From positions 1,980 to 17,464 of the forward strand of contig JAOZQW010000010.1 in the NCBI GenBank assembly GCA_029932015.1: a stretch of 15,485 nucleotides of DNA. Reading direction: 5' to 3'. How positions within the stretch are numbered: position 1 is the stretch's first letter; every line of letters begins with the position of its first letter. This DNA comes from Candidatus Fermentibacteraceae bacterium. Lineage in GTDB: Bacteria; Fermentibacterota; Fermentibacteria; Fermentibacterales; JCC-6. Shown here in pieces: positions 6,314 to 13,371 of this stretch. The position numbers and the translations under genes are program-made. The notes under the pieces were generated by a model. The model did no database searches. It was not told the origin of the DNA and worked only from the letters and a program-made list of their open reading frames with translations.

Positions 6314-8602
6314 ATGAGAACTCTGATTCTTGCGCTGTTCCTGATGTCAGCCATGACCCTTGCATCCGGTCATGACGGAATCGGGAGCTGGCAGTCATTT
6401 GGAGAGAGCGCCGGCGCAGAACCGCAGGTGACTGTTCTCGAGTCTGACCAGAGCCACGTCGTCCTGGAAATAAGCATCCCGGGCTTCTGGCTTTTCGACT
6501 ATCCCGCCGGAGGAGCGATCTGGGACAAGGTCGAACTCCCCGGATGCTATTCTCACGGCGATATAGGTCTGCCTGACCTTCCTTCCGTGATAACAAGGTT
6601 TGCGCTTCCCTTCGGCACGAGCGCCATGCTCGCCGTCGAGAACGTGACAACCTCAGTTTATGGCGATCTCAGCATCCTTCCCATGCAGACCCCTGAGATC
6701 GATATGGCTCATGAGCCTTACCCCTTTGCCAGAGACGACAACTACTACGCCCATCCGCGGACCTACCCGACAGGGTTGATCCGTCTGGATAACGAAGGGG
6801 TCTGGTCCGGTCTGAATATCGCCAGCCTCGTCATGAATCCCTTCAGATATGATCCGGCCACCGGCGAGATGACCGTAGTCTCTTCAATCACTGTCAGGAT
6901 CGATTTCACCGGTGATCCCACGGTGGCTGCAGAGATGGTCAACCCTGATCTGATCCCCCATATGCGTGAATCGATCGTCAACTGGAGCGACTTCGAGAAC
7001 GCCGCCGTGCCTTTCGATTCCGGAACCCGTTCCGGTGTCGAGTATGTCTTCATATGCAATGCGGATAACGTCGATGATGTCGAAGAGCTTTTCGAGACCC
7101 ATCACTACCTTGGTCTTCATTCAAGGGTGGAGATCCTTTCCAGTCCCGCAACAACAAGCGCTATCAAGACAGCCATTACCGATAACTACGAGACTGGCGT
7201 CACCCGTTTCGCCATGATCGTCGGAGACCACTCGGTCATGCCTTCCTACAGCTACAGCGGCACCTATGGTGACTTCTATTACTCCCTCATTACCGGAGAC
7301 AACTACCCCGATCTCGCGATCGGAAGACTGACAGGATCCACATCCCAGATAGCTGCCCAGGTTCCCAAGATCATGGACGGCTACATGGCTTACAACTGGG
7401 ATGACAGCAACGCACCGGGCATCATCCCCAGCGAGACCGTTCTTGCTGCCCATGGAGAACAGTACCCGGGCAAGTACACGCAGTGCTGCAACGAGATCGC
7501 TGACTTCGCCTACTCCCTCTGCGACCTTACCTTTACGAAGGTATACCCGCCTGAGGGCGGTACTGCGGCTGATGTCTCAAACGCCATCAACGCCGGTATC
7601 GGGACTGTTGGTTACAGGGGACATGGCGACGTGACCGTCTGGAGCTGGTCTCCCAGCTGGAATGCTTCGCACATAAATGCTCTCACCAACTCCTTCATGC
7701 CGCCTGTATTCAACATCGCATGCTATTGCGGTCAGTACAACACATCCACCACCTGCCTTGCCGAGTCCTGGCAGTGGGCAACACACGGGGCCAGCGGTAA
7801 CCTCGCGGCTACTCAGCCCTCCTATACCACCGCAAACCATGACTACATGAAGGAGACCTACAAGGCTCTCTACAATACCGGCACCTACCGCGTCGGTGAG
7901 GCCATCAATGTGGCTACAGACTACATCGTCGCCAACCACGGCTCGTACGGACTTGCAAATGCCCGCATGTACATCTGGTTCGGTGACCCGGCAATGGACA
8001 TCTGGACCTTTGATACCTCCGGTGAGCCTCACAACCTTCTTATCTCCGCTCCCCCGTCCATCTCACCGGGCAACCAGGATGTAACAATAACCGTGACTTC
8101 CGGGGGCTCTCCCATCGCTGGTGTAGCGGTTACACTTACTGACGGAGTTGATAACTACGACGGCATGACCTTCTACGCCGAGGGTACGACAGATGCTTCT
8201 GGAGAGGCTACGCTGAACATCACCGCTCCCGCGTCCGGGTACGTCCATGTGGGTGCATACCTGCATGATTACGAGTACGACCTGGCCGATATTCTCATCG
8301 GAACGGGAGTCGAGGAAGGCACATCCGGAATATCGGCTGCCTTCAATCTTGACAGACCGGTCCCTAACCCGGTCACGGTCAACGCCTCCCTCGGATTCAG
8401 CGTTCCTGCCACCGGCAGGATCGAACTTGCTGTCTTCGATGTCTCCGGCCGTATGGTCGAGACCATCCTGAACGGCAATGTCGATGCAGGGAACCATACA
8501 GTTGAGTGGGCTCCCGGCAGTTCCATCAGCAATGGCGTCTACTTCCTCCGCCTCTCAACCGAGAGCGGTATCCTCACAAGACAGGCCATGGTCATCCGGT
8601 AG
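6314..8602 (+). CDS. Secreted gingipain-like cysteine protease (peptidase C25) with T9SS-type C-terminal sorting domain
   Basis: 762-aa extracellular cysteine endopeptidase of family C25. Order: signal peptide (MRTLILALFLMSAMTLASG), N-terminal propeptide-like region to about residue 230, peptidase domain about 235-580, an Ig-like beta domain (LLISAPPSISPGNQDVTITV onward), and a final ~85-residue sorting domain (PVPNPVTVNASLGF, AVFDVSGRMVETILNG, SNGVYFLRLSTESG, ending RQAMVIR). The catalytic dyad is His437 in GYRGHGD and Cys470 in NIACYCGQY. Their 33-residue spacing equals that of His211/Cys244 in the Porphyromonas RgpB protease. The PDLAIGRL motif is also family-typical. ATG 6314 has SD GAGAGG and leads straight into the signal peptide; the longer in-frame TTG (6266) start is rejected. 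Substrate preference (Arg, Lys or other) is not predictable here. No secretion machinery is in the window. Confidence 0.93.
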   Translation: MRTLILALFLMSAMTLASGHDGIGSWQSFGESAGAEPQVTVLESDQSHVVLEISIPGFWLFDYPAGGAIWDKVELPGCYSHGDIGLPDLPSVITRFALPFGTSAMLAVENVTTSVYGDLSILPMQTPEIDMAHEPYPFARDDNYYAHPRTYPTGLIRLDNEGVWSGLNIASLVMNPFRYDPATGEMTVVSSITVRIDFTGDPTVAAEMVNPDLIPHMRESIVNWSDFENAAVPFDSGTRSGVEYVFICNADNVDDVEELFETHHYLGLHSRVEILSSPATTSAIKTAITDNYETGVTRFAMIVGDHSVMPSYSYSGTYGDFYYSLITGDNYPDLAIGRLTGSTSQIAAQVPKIMDGYMAYNWDDSNAPGIIPSETVLAAHGEQYPGKYTQCCNEIADFAYSLCDLTFTKVYPPEGGTAADVSNAINAGIGTVGYRGHGDVTVWSWSPSWNASHINALTNSFMPPVFNIACYCGQYNTSTTCLAESWQWATHGASGNLAATQPSYTTANHDYMKETYKALYNTGTYRVGEAINVATDYIVANHGSYGLANARMYIWFGDPAMDIWTFDTSGEPHNLLISAPPSISPGNQDVTITVTSGGSPIAGVAVTLTDGVDNYDGMTFYAEGTTDASGEATLNITAPASGYVHVGAYLHDYEYDLADILIGTGVEEGTSGISAAFNLDRPVPNPVTVNASLGFSVPATGRIELAVFDVSGRMVETILNGNVDAGNHTVEWAPGSSISNGVYFLRLSTESGILTRQAMVIR

Positions 8603-8630
8603 CCGTTATCGGCTCTGGAACAGATGACAC

Positions 8631-8662
8631 GGGGCGGGTCCTCCTGGATCCGCCCCTTCTTC
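8631..8662 (+). terminator. Rho-independent terminator of the protease gene
   Basis: GC-rich stem 8631-8641 paired with 8646-8656 (11 bp with one G-U), loop TCCT, followed by TTCTTCT. It starts 29 bases after the protease stop codon. Confidence 0.85.
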
Positions 8663-8709
8663 TATGGTAACCGACCTCGCCGACTGCCTGGTTTATTCGG
8701 GATCGGATG

Positions 8710-8738
8710 GGGGCTTCCTTCATGAAGAGGGAAGCCCC
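8710..8738. repeat. Second hairpin, GGGGCTTCC/GGAAGCCCC
   Basis: Perfect 9-bp arms 8710-8718 and 8730-8738, extendable inward by three pairs (one G-U) to a 5-base loop. No T-run follows on the plus strand. It lies upstream of the probable promoter of the next gene, so it may be a back-up terminator of the protease transcript rather than a leader. Confidence 0.5.
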
Positions 8739-8750
8739 ATTGTAAGGGAT

Positions 8751-8759
8751 TGAGATAAT
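8751..8759 (+). promoter_or_regulatory. Candidate extended -10 promoter of the DUF1846 gene
   Basis: TGAGATAAT fits an extended -10 (TGn followed by 5 of 6 matches to TATAAT). The start of transcription would be near 8766, giving a ~27-base leader that includes the SD GAGGGG. The box lies inside a small palindrome GAGAT-A-ATCTC (8752-8762). No -35 is evident. Confidence 0.4.
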
Positions 8760-8792
8760 CTCTTCATGTGTCATGATCAGCGAGGGGTAAGA

Positions 8793-10304
8793 ATGATCCA
8801 CAGACCATGCTTTGATAACGATAAGTACCTCGAGGAGCAGTCGAGCGAGATACTCTCCAGAGTGAAGAACGCTGAGGGGCGGCTATACCTTGAATTCGGC
8901 GGGAAGCTCATGTACGACCATCATGCGGCGAGGGTACTGCCTGGATACGATCCGAACGTAAAAGTCCGGCTGCTTCAGAAGCTGAAAGATCAGGCGGAGA
9001 TCCTCCTCTGCATATATGCCGGTGATATTGAGAGGCGTAAGATCAGAGGCGACTTCGGCATAACTTATGACGAGGATTCCCTTCGGCTGATAGATGGTCT
9101 CCGCTCCAGGGGTATCCATGTTCGCGGTGTCGTTATTACCAGGTTTGACGGACAGCCGGCGGCCGTGACTTATGAAAGCCGTCTGCGGAACAGGGGGGTG
9201 GATGTCTTCAGACACTACCGAACAAAGGGATACCCCACTGATGTGGACCTTATCGTCAGTGAACAGGGATATGGAAGGAACGATTATATCGAACCATCCA
9301 TGCCTCTTGTTGTAGTCACCGGACCGGGGCCAGGTAGCGGGAAGCTGGCCACATGTCTTTCTCAGCTCTACCATGACTATAGACGCGGCCTGCATCCGAC
9401 CTACTCCAAATTCGAGACTTTCCCGATATGGAACCTGCCACTGAAGCATCCTGTAAATGCGGCCTATGAAGCAGCCACGGCGGACCTGCTGGATGTCAAC
9501 CTTGTGGATCCCTTCCATCTCGAAGCCTACGGAGCTACAGCCATCAACTACAACCGGGACGTTGAGGCCTTCCCCCTGCTGAAAAGAATACTGGAGAAGA
9601 TCACGGGCAGCGATTCGCCTTTCGCTTCGCCGACCGATATGGGGGTCAATAGAGCGGGTTACGGGATATCTGATGATGATGTCGCCCGCTATGCAGCTTG
9701 TCAGGAAATGATAAGGCGGTACTTCCGATACCGGTGTGAGCAGGTTATGGGACTCGCGGAGGACAATACTGTCCGAAAAGTTGAACTTCTTCTCAGCGAT
9801 TACGGCCTTACTCCTGAAGACAGACCTGTTGTATCTCCTGCAAGAGAGAAGCTTCGCCTTCTGGAAGAGGAGACTGGAATTACCGGAGAATGCTTCACCG
9901 CGGCTCTGGAGCTGAAAGATGGGACTATGATCACCGGCAAGGGGTCGGATCTCATGCACGCTTCAGGCGCTCTGGTGCTGAATGCCGTCAAGGTGCTGTC
10001 CGGTATGGATGATTCCTTCCATCTGCTCTCCCCTGCTGTCATCGACTCGATCAGGGAGCTGAAGAGGATACTGAGCTCCCTTCCTCTCAATCTGGATCTC
10101 GAGGAGGTTCTCGTTGCTCTGAGTGTGAGTGCCGCCTCTTCCGATGCGGCAGCAAGCGCCATGAGCCGTCTGACCGAGCTCAAGGGCTGCGAGGCTCATC
10201 TTACCCATATGCCTTCACCAGGGGATCAGAACGGTCTTCGAAGCCTGGGGATCAATGCCACAAGCGATCCCGAGTTCAGCAGCACCAGGCTCTCCTCAGA
10301 CTGA
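8793..10304 (+). CDS. UPF0371 / DUF1846 family protein
   Basis: 503-aa cytosolic protein matching the conserved bacterial DUF1846 family almost end to end from memory: KYLEEQSSEILSRV near the N-terminus, YLEFGGKLMYDHHAARVLPG, KIRGDFGITYD, GYPTDVDLIVSEQGYG, KFETFPIWNLPLKHPVN, DPFHLEAYG and SPTDMGVNRAGYG. A glycine-rich loop VVVTGPGPGSGKLATCLSQL (GPGPGSGK at about residues 177-184) resembles a nucleotide-binding P-loop. The biochemical function of the family is not established, so I assign none. ATG 8793 is chosen over the in-frame ATG 8766 because GAGGGG lies 5 bases before it and the family start aligns there. It sits between the protease and the ribosomal operon without evident functional link. 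Confidence 0.93.
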   Translation: MIHRPCFDNDKYLEEQSSEILSRVKNAEGRLYLEFGGKLMYDHHAARVLPGYDPNVKVRLLQKLKDQAEILLCIYAGDIERRKIRGDFGITYDEDSLRLIDGLRSRGIHVRGVVITRFDGQPAAVTYESRLRNRGVDVFRHYRTKGYPTDVDLIVSEQGYGRNDYIEPSMPLVVVTGPGPGSGKLATCLSQLYHDYRRGLHPTYSKFETFPIWNLPLKHPVNAAYEAATADLLDVNLVDPFHLEAYGATAINYNRDVEAFPLLKRILEKITGSDSPFASPTDMGVNRAGYGISDDDVARYAACQEMIRRYFRYRCEQVMGLAEDNTVRKVELLLSDYGLTPEDRPVVSPAREKLRLLEEETGITGECFTAALELKDGTMITGKGSDLMHASGALVLNAVKVLSGMDDSFHLLSPAVIDSIRELKRILSSLPLNLDLEEVLVALSVSAASSDAAASAMSRLTELKGCEAHLTHMPSPGDQNGLRSLGINATSDPEFSSTRLSSD

Positions 10305-10333
10305 GCGCCGTCCGAAATGTCTCTTCCGGGATG

Positions 10334-10353
10334 CCTGCGGGGTTGACCGCAGG
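10334..10353. terminator. Hairpin after the DUF1846 gene
   Basis: Perfect 7-bp stem CCTGCGG (10334-10340) / CCGCAGG (10347-10353), loop GGTTGA, 30 bases after the DUF1846 stop. There is no T-run, so it is a weak terminator candidate. It overlaps the probable -35 of the rpsF promoter. Confidence 0.4.
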
Positions 10354-10371
10354 GCCGCTCTATATGATTAT
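10343..10371 (+). promoter_or_regulatory. Candidate promoter of the rpsF operon
   Basis: -35 TTGACC (10343-10348), 17-base spacer, -10 GATTAT (10366-10371; 4 of 6 matches). The start would be near 10378, exactly where the closing stem of the leader RNA (10377-10383) begins. An alternative -10 is TATGAT (10363-10368), but its spacing is too short. Confidence 0.45.
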
Positions 10372-10376
10372 TGCCC

Positions 10377-10534
10377 GGTCGTTTGCTGTGTACTGTATTG
10401 CACAGCCCGAAGTGGGCAATGGCCACCGGACCGGGAACGACCTGCAGTCTTCAGCTGATCTATCAGCACTCTTCTCCTTCCGGCCGGGTCATATGCTTCA
10501 CTGAGCAACCCTGGTTTCGGAAGGAGTTTTTAAT
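10377..10534 (+). ncRNA. Structured rpsF leader, candidate S6:S18 autoregulatory element
   Basis: A ~158-base leader with dense pairing. The closing stem is GGTCGTT (10377-10383) with AACGACC (10436-10442). Inside it are a hairpin 10385-10392/10399-10406 (8 bp, one G-U) and GCCC/GGGC (10405-10408/10414-10417). Competing pairings exist: CCCGGTC (10374-10380) with GACCGGG (10429-10435), and ATTGCCC (10370-10376) with GGGCAAT (10414-10420). A second hairpin pairs CTCCTTCC (10474-10481) with the SD GGAAGGAG (10519-10526), extended by CCGGGT/ACCC-T-GG. Several CCG triplets are present; the known S6:S18 leader motif relies on CCG. Pairings are read from sequence. The S6:S18 role is inferred from position before rpsF. 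Confidence 0.6.
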
Positions 10535-10924
10535 TTGCGCAGTTACGAAACCGCTATCATCTGGAGCGCCAGCATTCCTGAGGGTGACCTTGAGACGGAG
10601 CTAAACTCCGTTCTCGATATCATCAGCGGCGCCGACGGCACCCTTGCAGGTACCGAGAAATGGGGAAGGCGTATGCTCGCCTATCCCATAAGCAAGCAGA
10701 CAGAGGGCATCTACCACTTCATCAAGTGGACAGGTGATCCCGGCATCATCCCCGCAATTAACAAGTATCTCCGTATCCGCGAAGGTTGCCTGCGGCACCT
10801 CACTCTCCGTTCCGACGGTCATCCCGCTGACGCCTCAGATCTTTCAGGACAGCCCCGTAGCGAAGAGATCGCCTGGACAGAGGATGATGACAGCGACTCC
10901 AATGAAGGAGAGAGCGAGGAATAA
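10535..10924 (+). CDS. rpsF: Small ribosomal subunit protein bS6
   Basis: 129 aa. Binds 16S rRNA in the platform as a heterodimer with bS18, encoded three genes downstream. It has the S6 start MRSYETAIIW, the central GTEKWGRRMLAYPISKQTEG and YHFIKWTGDPGIIPAINKYL, followed by LRIREGCLRHLTLR. The last ~20 residues are acidic (EDDDSDSNEGESEE), as in many S6 proteins. It starts at TTG, preceded by the strong SD GGAAGGAG 8 bases upstream; no ATG fits. That SD can be sequestered by the leader hairpin. The stop overlaps the ssb ATG by one base. Confidence 0.95.
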   Translation: MRSYETAIIWSASIPEGDLETELNSVLDIISGADGTLAGTEKWGRRMLAYPISKQTEGIYHFIKWTGDPGIIPAINKYLRIREGCLRHLTLRSDGHPADASDLSGQPRSEEIAWTEDDDSDSNEGESEE

Positions 10925-11376
10925 TGGACATCCGGATGCCCAGCATCAACAAGGTGATAATAACCGGCAATCTGGTCAGGGATCCTGAGAACAGGATACT
11001 GGAGAACGGCACTCAACTGGCGAAAATGTCCATCGCCAACAACCAGAGGTTCCGGGGGCGTGACGGGGAATGGCAGGAGAAGACCTGCTTCGTCGACGTC
11101 ATTGCCTGGCGCAGGACTGCTGAACTCATAAGTGAGTTCGGCAGGAAGGGGTCCCCTGTTCTTATCGAGGGAGAGCTGACCTACAGCTCCTGGGAAGACA
11201 GGGACGGAAACAAGAGGAACCGTGTGGAGATCAATGCCAGGAGGGTGCAGTTCCTGGAGAAGCGCAGAGGCCCTGAAAGCCCTGCTTCCAGTCCTCAACC
11301 CGAGCAAACGGACGGGAAAGATCAGGCCCGATCCGGCGATATGGACTCCATCCCCGACGACGATATCCCTTTCTGA
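10924..11376 (+). CDS. ssb: Single-stranded DNA-binding protein
   Basis: 150-aa OB-fold protein that coats ssDNA in replication and repair. Residues 1-112 form the OB domain (NKVIITGNLVRDPENRIL, CFVDVIAWRRTAELISEF, LIEGELTYSSWEDRDGNKR). A ~30-residue linker rich in Pro, Ser and Gln follows. The tip DDDIPF at 145-150 is the acidic partner-binding motif. Translation probably couples to rpsF through the TAATG overlap; GAGG lies 5 bases upstream. The rpsF-ssb-rpsR order is conserved in many bacteria. Confidence 0.96.
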   Translation: MDIRMPSINKVIITGNLVRDPENRILENGTQLAKMSIANNQRFRGRDGEWQEKTCFVDVIAWRRTAELISEFGRKGSPVLIEGELTYSSWEDRDGNKRNRVEINARRVQFLEKRRGPESPASSPQPEQTDGKDQARSGDMDSIPDDDIPF

Positions 11377-11382
11377 CAGTCC

Positions 11383-11733
11383 ATGTCGAATCTACAGACG
11401 TTCCCTGAGCTGAACTATGTCACCTTCACAGGCAAGGTCCTGGATAAGGGCGACCTGAGTCTCTCCAGTATAGATGTCTACGTCATAAGACTCAGGATCG
11501 AGAACACACTGACTTACCAGGGAGGTTCGGAGACAAGGAAAAGGGTCTCGGAAATTTCTGTGGAAGCATGGGGACAGCTAGCTGAGGATGTCAACAGAAG
11601 GGTTCGTGCAGGTTCAACGGTTCTTGTCGAGGGAAATCTGATCAGCAGGGCGTTCGAGAATCAGAAGAAAGCGACCTATCATCGCATATCAGTCAAGGCA
11701 TCGAGCGTGAAAACTCTGGACACAAGGTCCTGA
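11383..11733 (+). CDS. Second SSB-like OB-fold protein lacking the acidic tip
   Basis: 116 aa with the SSB OB-fold pattern: NYVTFTGKVLDKGDL, YVIRLRIENTLTYQGG, SEISVEAWGQLAEDV, RAGSTVLVEGNLISRAF, ending in KASSVKTLD. It aligns with the OB part of the preceding ssb but ends right after the fold, so it has neither the disordered linker nor a DDDIPF-type tip. It lies 6 bases after ssb with no clear SD, suggesting coupled translation. It may bind ssDNA, pair with the full-length SSB, or act like PriB, an SSB-derived protein encoded between rpsF and rpsR in gamma-proteobacteria. That comparison is by position and fold only; function is unproven. Confidence 0.85.
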   Translation: MSNLQTFPELNYVTFTGKVLDKGDLSLSSIDVYVIRLRIENTLTYQGGSETRKRVSEISVEAWGQLAEDVNRRVRAGSTVLVEGNLISRAFENQKKATYHRISVKASSVKTLDTRS

Positions 11734-11757
11734 GAAAATCACGGGAAAGGGACGAAT

Positions 11758-12015
11758 TTGACTACAAGGAAGAGAATCAAGAAGAAGCCCAGCCGGTTCG
11801 GCCGCAAGAAGAAGTGCCGCTTCTGTGGAAATCCGCATCTGGAGATCTCCTATAAGAACGAGAAGCTCCTCCAGCGGCATATTTCGGATAGAGGCAAGAT
11901 CGTCGCCAGAAGGGTAACGGGAAATTGCGCCAGACATCAGCGCGTTGTGGCCAATGCTATCAAGGTTGCCAGATTCCTTGCGCTTGCACCGTACGTCAGA
12001 GAGCACTACAGGTAG
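11758..12015 (+). CDS. rpsR: Small ribosomal subunit protein bS18, zinc-binding form
   Basis: 85 aa, partner of bS6 in the 30S platform. The family core LLQRHISDRGKIVARRVTGNCARHQR is complete (shown here only in outline: LLQRHISDRGKI at 37-48, then RRVTG). Cys20-x2-Cys23 and Cys57-x2-His60 form the zinc site of the C+ type of S18. The N-terminus is highly basic (TTRKRIKKKPSRFGRKKK). Start is TTG at 11758 with AAAGGGA upstream; no ATG is available nearby. Confidence 0.95.
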   Translation: MTTRKRIKKKPSRFGRKKKCRFCGNPHLEISYKNEKLLQRHISDRGKIVARRVTGNCARHQRVVANAIKVARFLALAPYVREHYR

Positions 12016-12036
12016 ACGGTCTGAATTAATCCTGCA

Positions 12037-12918
12037 ATGGAGAGAGTGATAGTATCAAGACCTGCCAGGCCGCCCTTGATCGGCATGCTGCTGCTGGGGT
12101 TCATACTGGTGGTGATGGGAATACCTTTCGTCGGGATGGCCGTCATGACTGCCCTCCTGCTCTCGGATTCCCGTTCCGGCGGGATACCGGGCGCACTGCT
12201 GGTTCTGGCTGGAGTCTACTTCCTCACGGATTTCATGGGCGCCTTCATCGCCTCTGTCGGGGCTGGATTCATGTCGGTCTCTCTGCGCTCGGGCAGAGAT
12301 ATTGTCTGGTCCGTCACCCTCGCAGCAGGCGTAACTTCAGTTGTCTCGCTCATCGGGATGCTGGTTTTCCCAGAACTGTCACTTCTGGCTCCGCGAAGTG
12401 TGGAGGCCATACTCCAGATCTATTCCTCTACGGGGCTCTCTCCGCTGGAGGTCAACACCGTGTTCAGCGTCTTCCTGTTCATCGTACCGTCGCTGATGAT
12501 CCTCTGGGCAGCTGGAGGAACAATGGTGGCGGGTGGATTCACCGCTATTCTATCGGCACGGAGGGGAAAGCCGCTCCTCAGCGCGAACGGAGGGAGAGTC
12601 AGTCTCGGACTTGTTCCAGCCTGGCTGCTCATAATAGCTCTGGCAGTGAATCTGACGGGAAGCAGCCTTTCGTACACCGTTCGGCAGGGAGCCATAAATG
12701 CCTCTATCTTTCTGGCTCTGCCTTACATGGTAGTCGGATTCCAGATATCGAGAGCGATACTGAAAGCCATGCCGGGGCTTATCCTGCCAGTGTCCATTTT
12801 CGCCATTTTCCTTCCTCCCGTTGCCATGGGGGTCATGGTCCTCCTTGGGATACTGGATACATGGCTGAATTTCAGGCTTCGCCTCGCGAAGCGCGTTGAA
12901 AGGAAAGCACAGAGATGA
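12037..12918 (+). CDS. DUF2232 (YybS-like) polytopic membrane protein
   Basis: 293 aa, very hydrophobic, with about seven to eight transmembrane segments (roughly 14-47, 51-75, 90-112, 140-172, 188-208, 214-234, 238-272) and the C-terminal motif LGILDTWLNFR that is typical of DUF2232. Genes of this family are often found between rpsR and rplI, as here. Function is unknown. ATG 12037 has no SD. GTG 12046 has GGAG only 3 bases before it, so the start is uncertain by three codons; coupling to rpsR is likely. The stop overlaps the rplI ATG (ATGA, 12915-12918). Confidence 0.85.
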   Translation: MERVIVSRPARPPLIGMLLLGFILVVMGIPFVGMAVMTALLLSDSRSGGIPGALLVLAGVYFLTDFMGAFIASVGAGFMSVSLRSGRDIVWSVTLAAGVTSVVSLIGMLVFPELSLLAPRSVEAILQIYSSTGLSPLEVNTVFSVFLFIVPSLMILWAAGGTMVAGGFTAILSARRGKPLLSANGGRVSLGLVPAWLLIIALAVNLTGSSLSYTVRQGAINASIFLALPYMVVGFQISRAILKAMPGLILPVSIFAIFLPPVAMGVMVLLGILDTWLNFRLRLAKRVERKAQR

Positions 12919-13364
12919 AGATTCTTCTAATTAAGAGTGTAGAAGACCTGGGTACGGGCGGAGATGTCGTCGACGTCGCCGACGGCTTCGCCAGGAACTA
13001 CCTCATCCCCAAGAAACTCGCTGTCAGAGCGACTCGCGGGGCTATCAGAAACGCCGAGCAGTATCGTAAGAAGGCTGCTGCAGATCAGGCACGTATCCTC
13101 TCTGAGGCTGAAGTGCTTGCAGGTAAGATCCGCGGCTTCGTATGCACTCTGAAGGCCTCGGTAGACGAGAACGGACAACTCTACGGCAGCATTACGGAGA
13201 GGCACGTCTCCGACGTTCTCATCGCGGCTGGCTACGATGTAGACCCGGGACATGTCCTGCTGGTCGAGCACATCAAAACAGTCGGCGAGTTCTCCGTTCC
13301 CATAAAGATCTATGGCGACCTCCGAGCCTTGATCACCGTAACAGTGGTACCGGAAGACGAGTAG
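12915..13364 (+). CDS. rplI: Large ribosomal subunit protein bL9
   Basis: 149 aa, the usual length. The N-terminal RNA-binding domain is recognised by MKILLIKSVEDLGTGGDVVD and GFARNYLIPKKLAVRAT. A long connecting helix follows (residues ~41-75), then the C-terminal domain with GQLYGSITERHVSDVL and GDLRALITVTVVPEDE. It starts inside the stop of the DUF2232 gene, so it is translationally coupled. Confidence 0.97.
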   Translation: MKILLIKSVEDLGTGGDVVDVADGFARNYLIPKKLAVRATRGAIRNAEQYRKKAAADQARILSEAEVLAGKIRGFVCTLKASVDENGQLYGSITERHVSDVLIAAGYDVDPGHVLLVEHIKTVGEFSVPIKIYGDLRALITVTVVPEDE

Positions 13365-13371
13365 CGGAGCT

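Noticed and set aside
7121..8497. Three antisense frames of 110-151 codons within the protease gene
   Set aside because: They mirror the codons of a well-supported C25 protease and have low-complexity Val/Gly-rich products.
8883..9959. 358-codon open frame antisense to the DUF1846 gene
   Set aside because: No SD, no recognisable motif, and the plus-strand protein matches a known family across the whole stretch; it is a codon-bias shadow.
10371..10604. 77-codon frame across the rpsF leader
   Set aside because: It overlaps rpsF out of frame, has no SD, and the region is explained by RNA structure.
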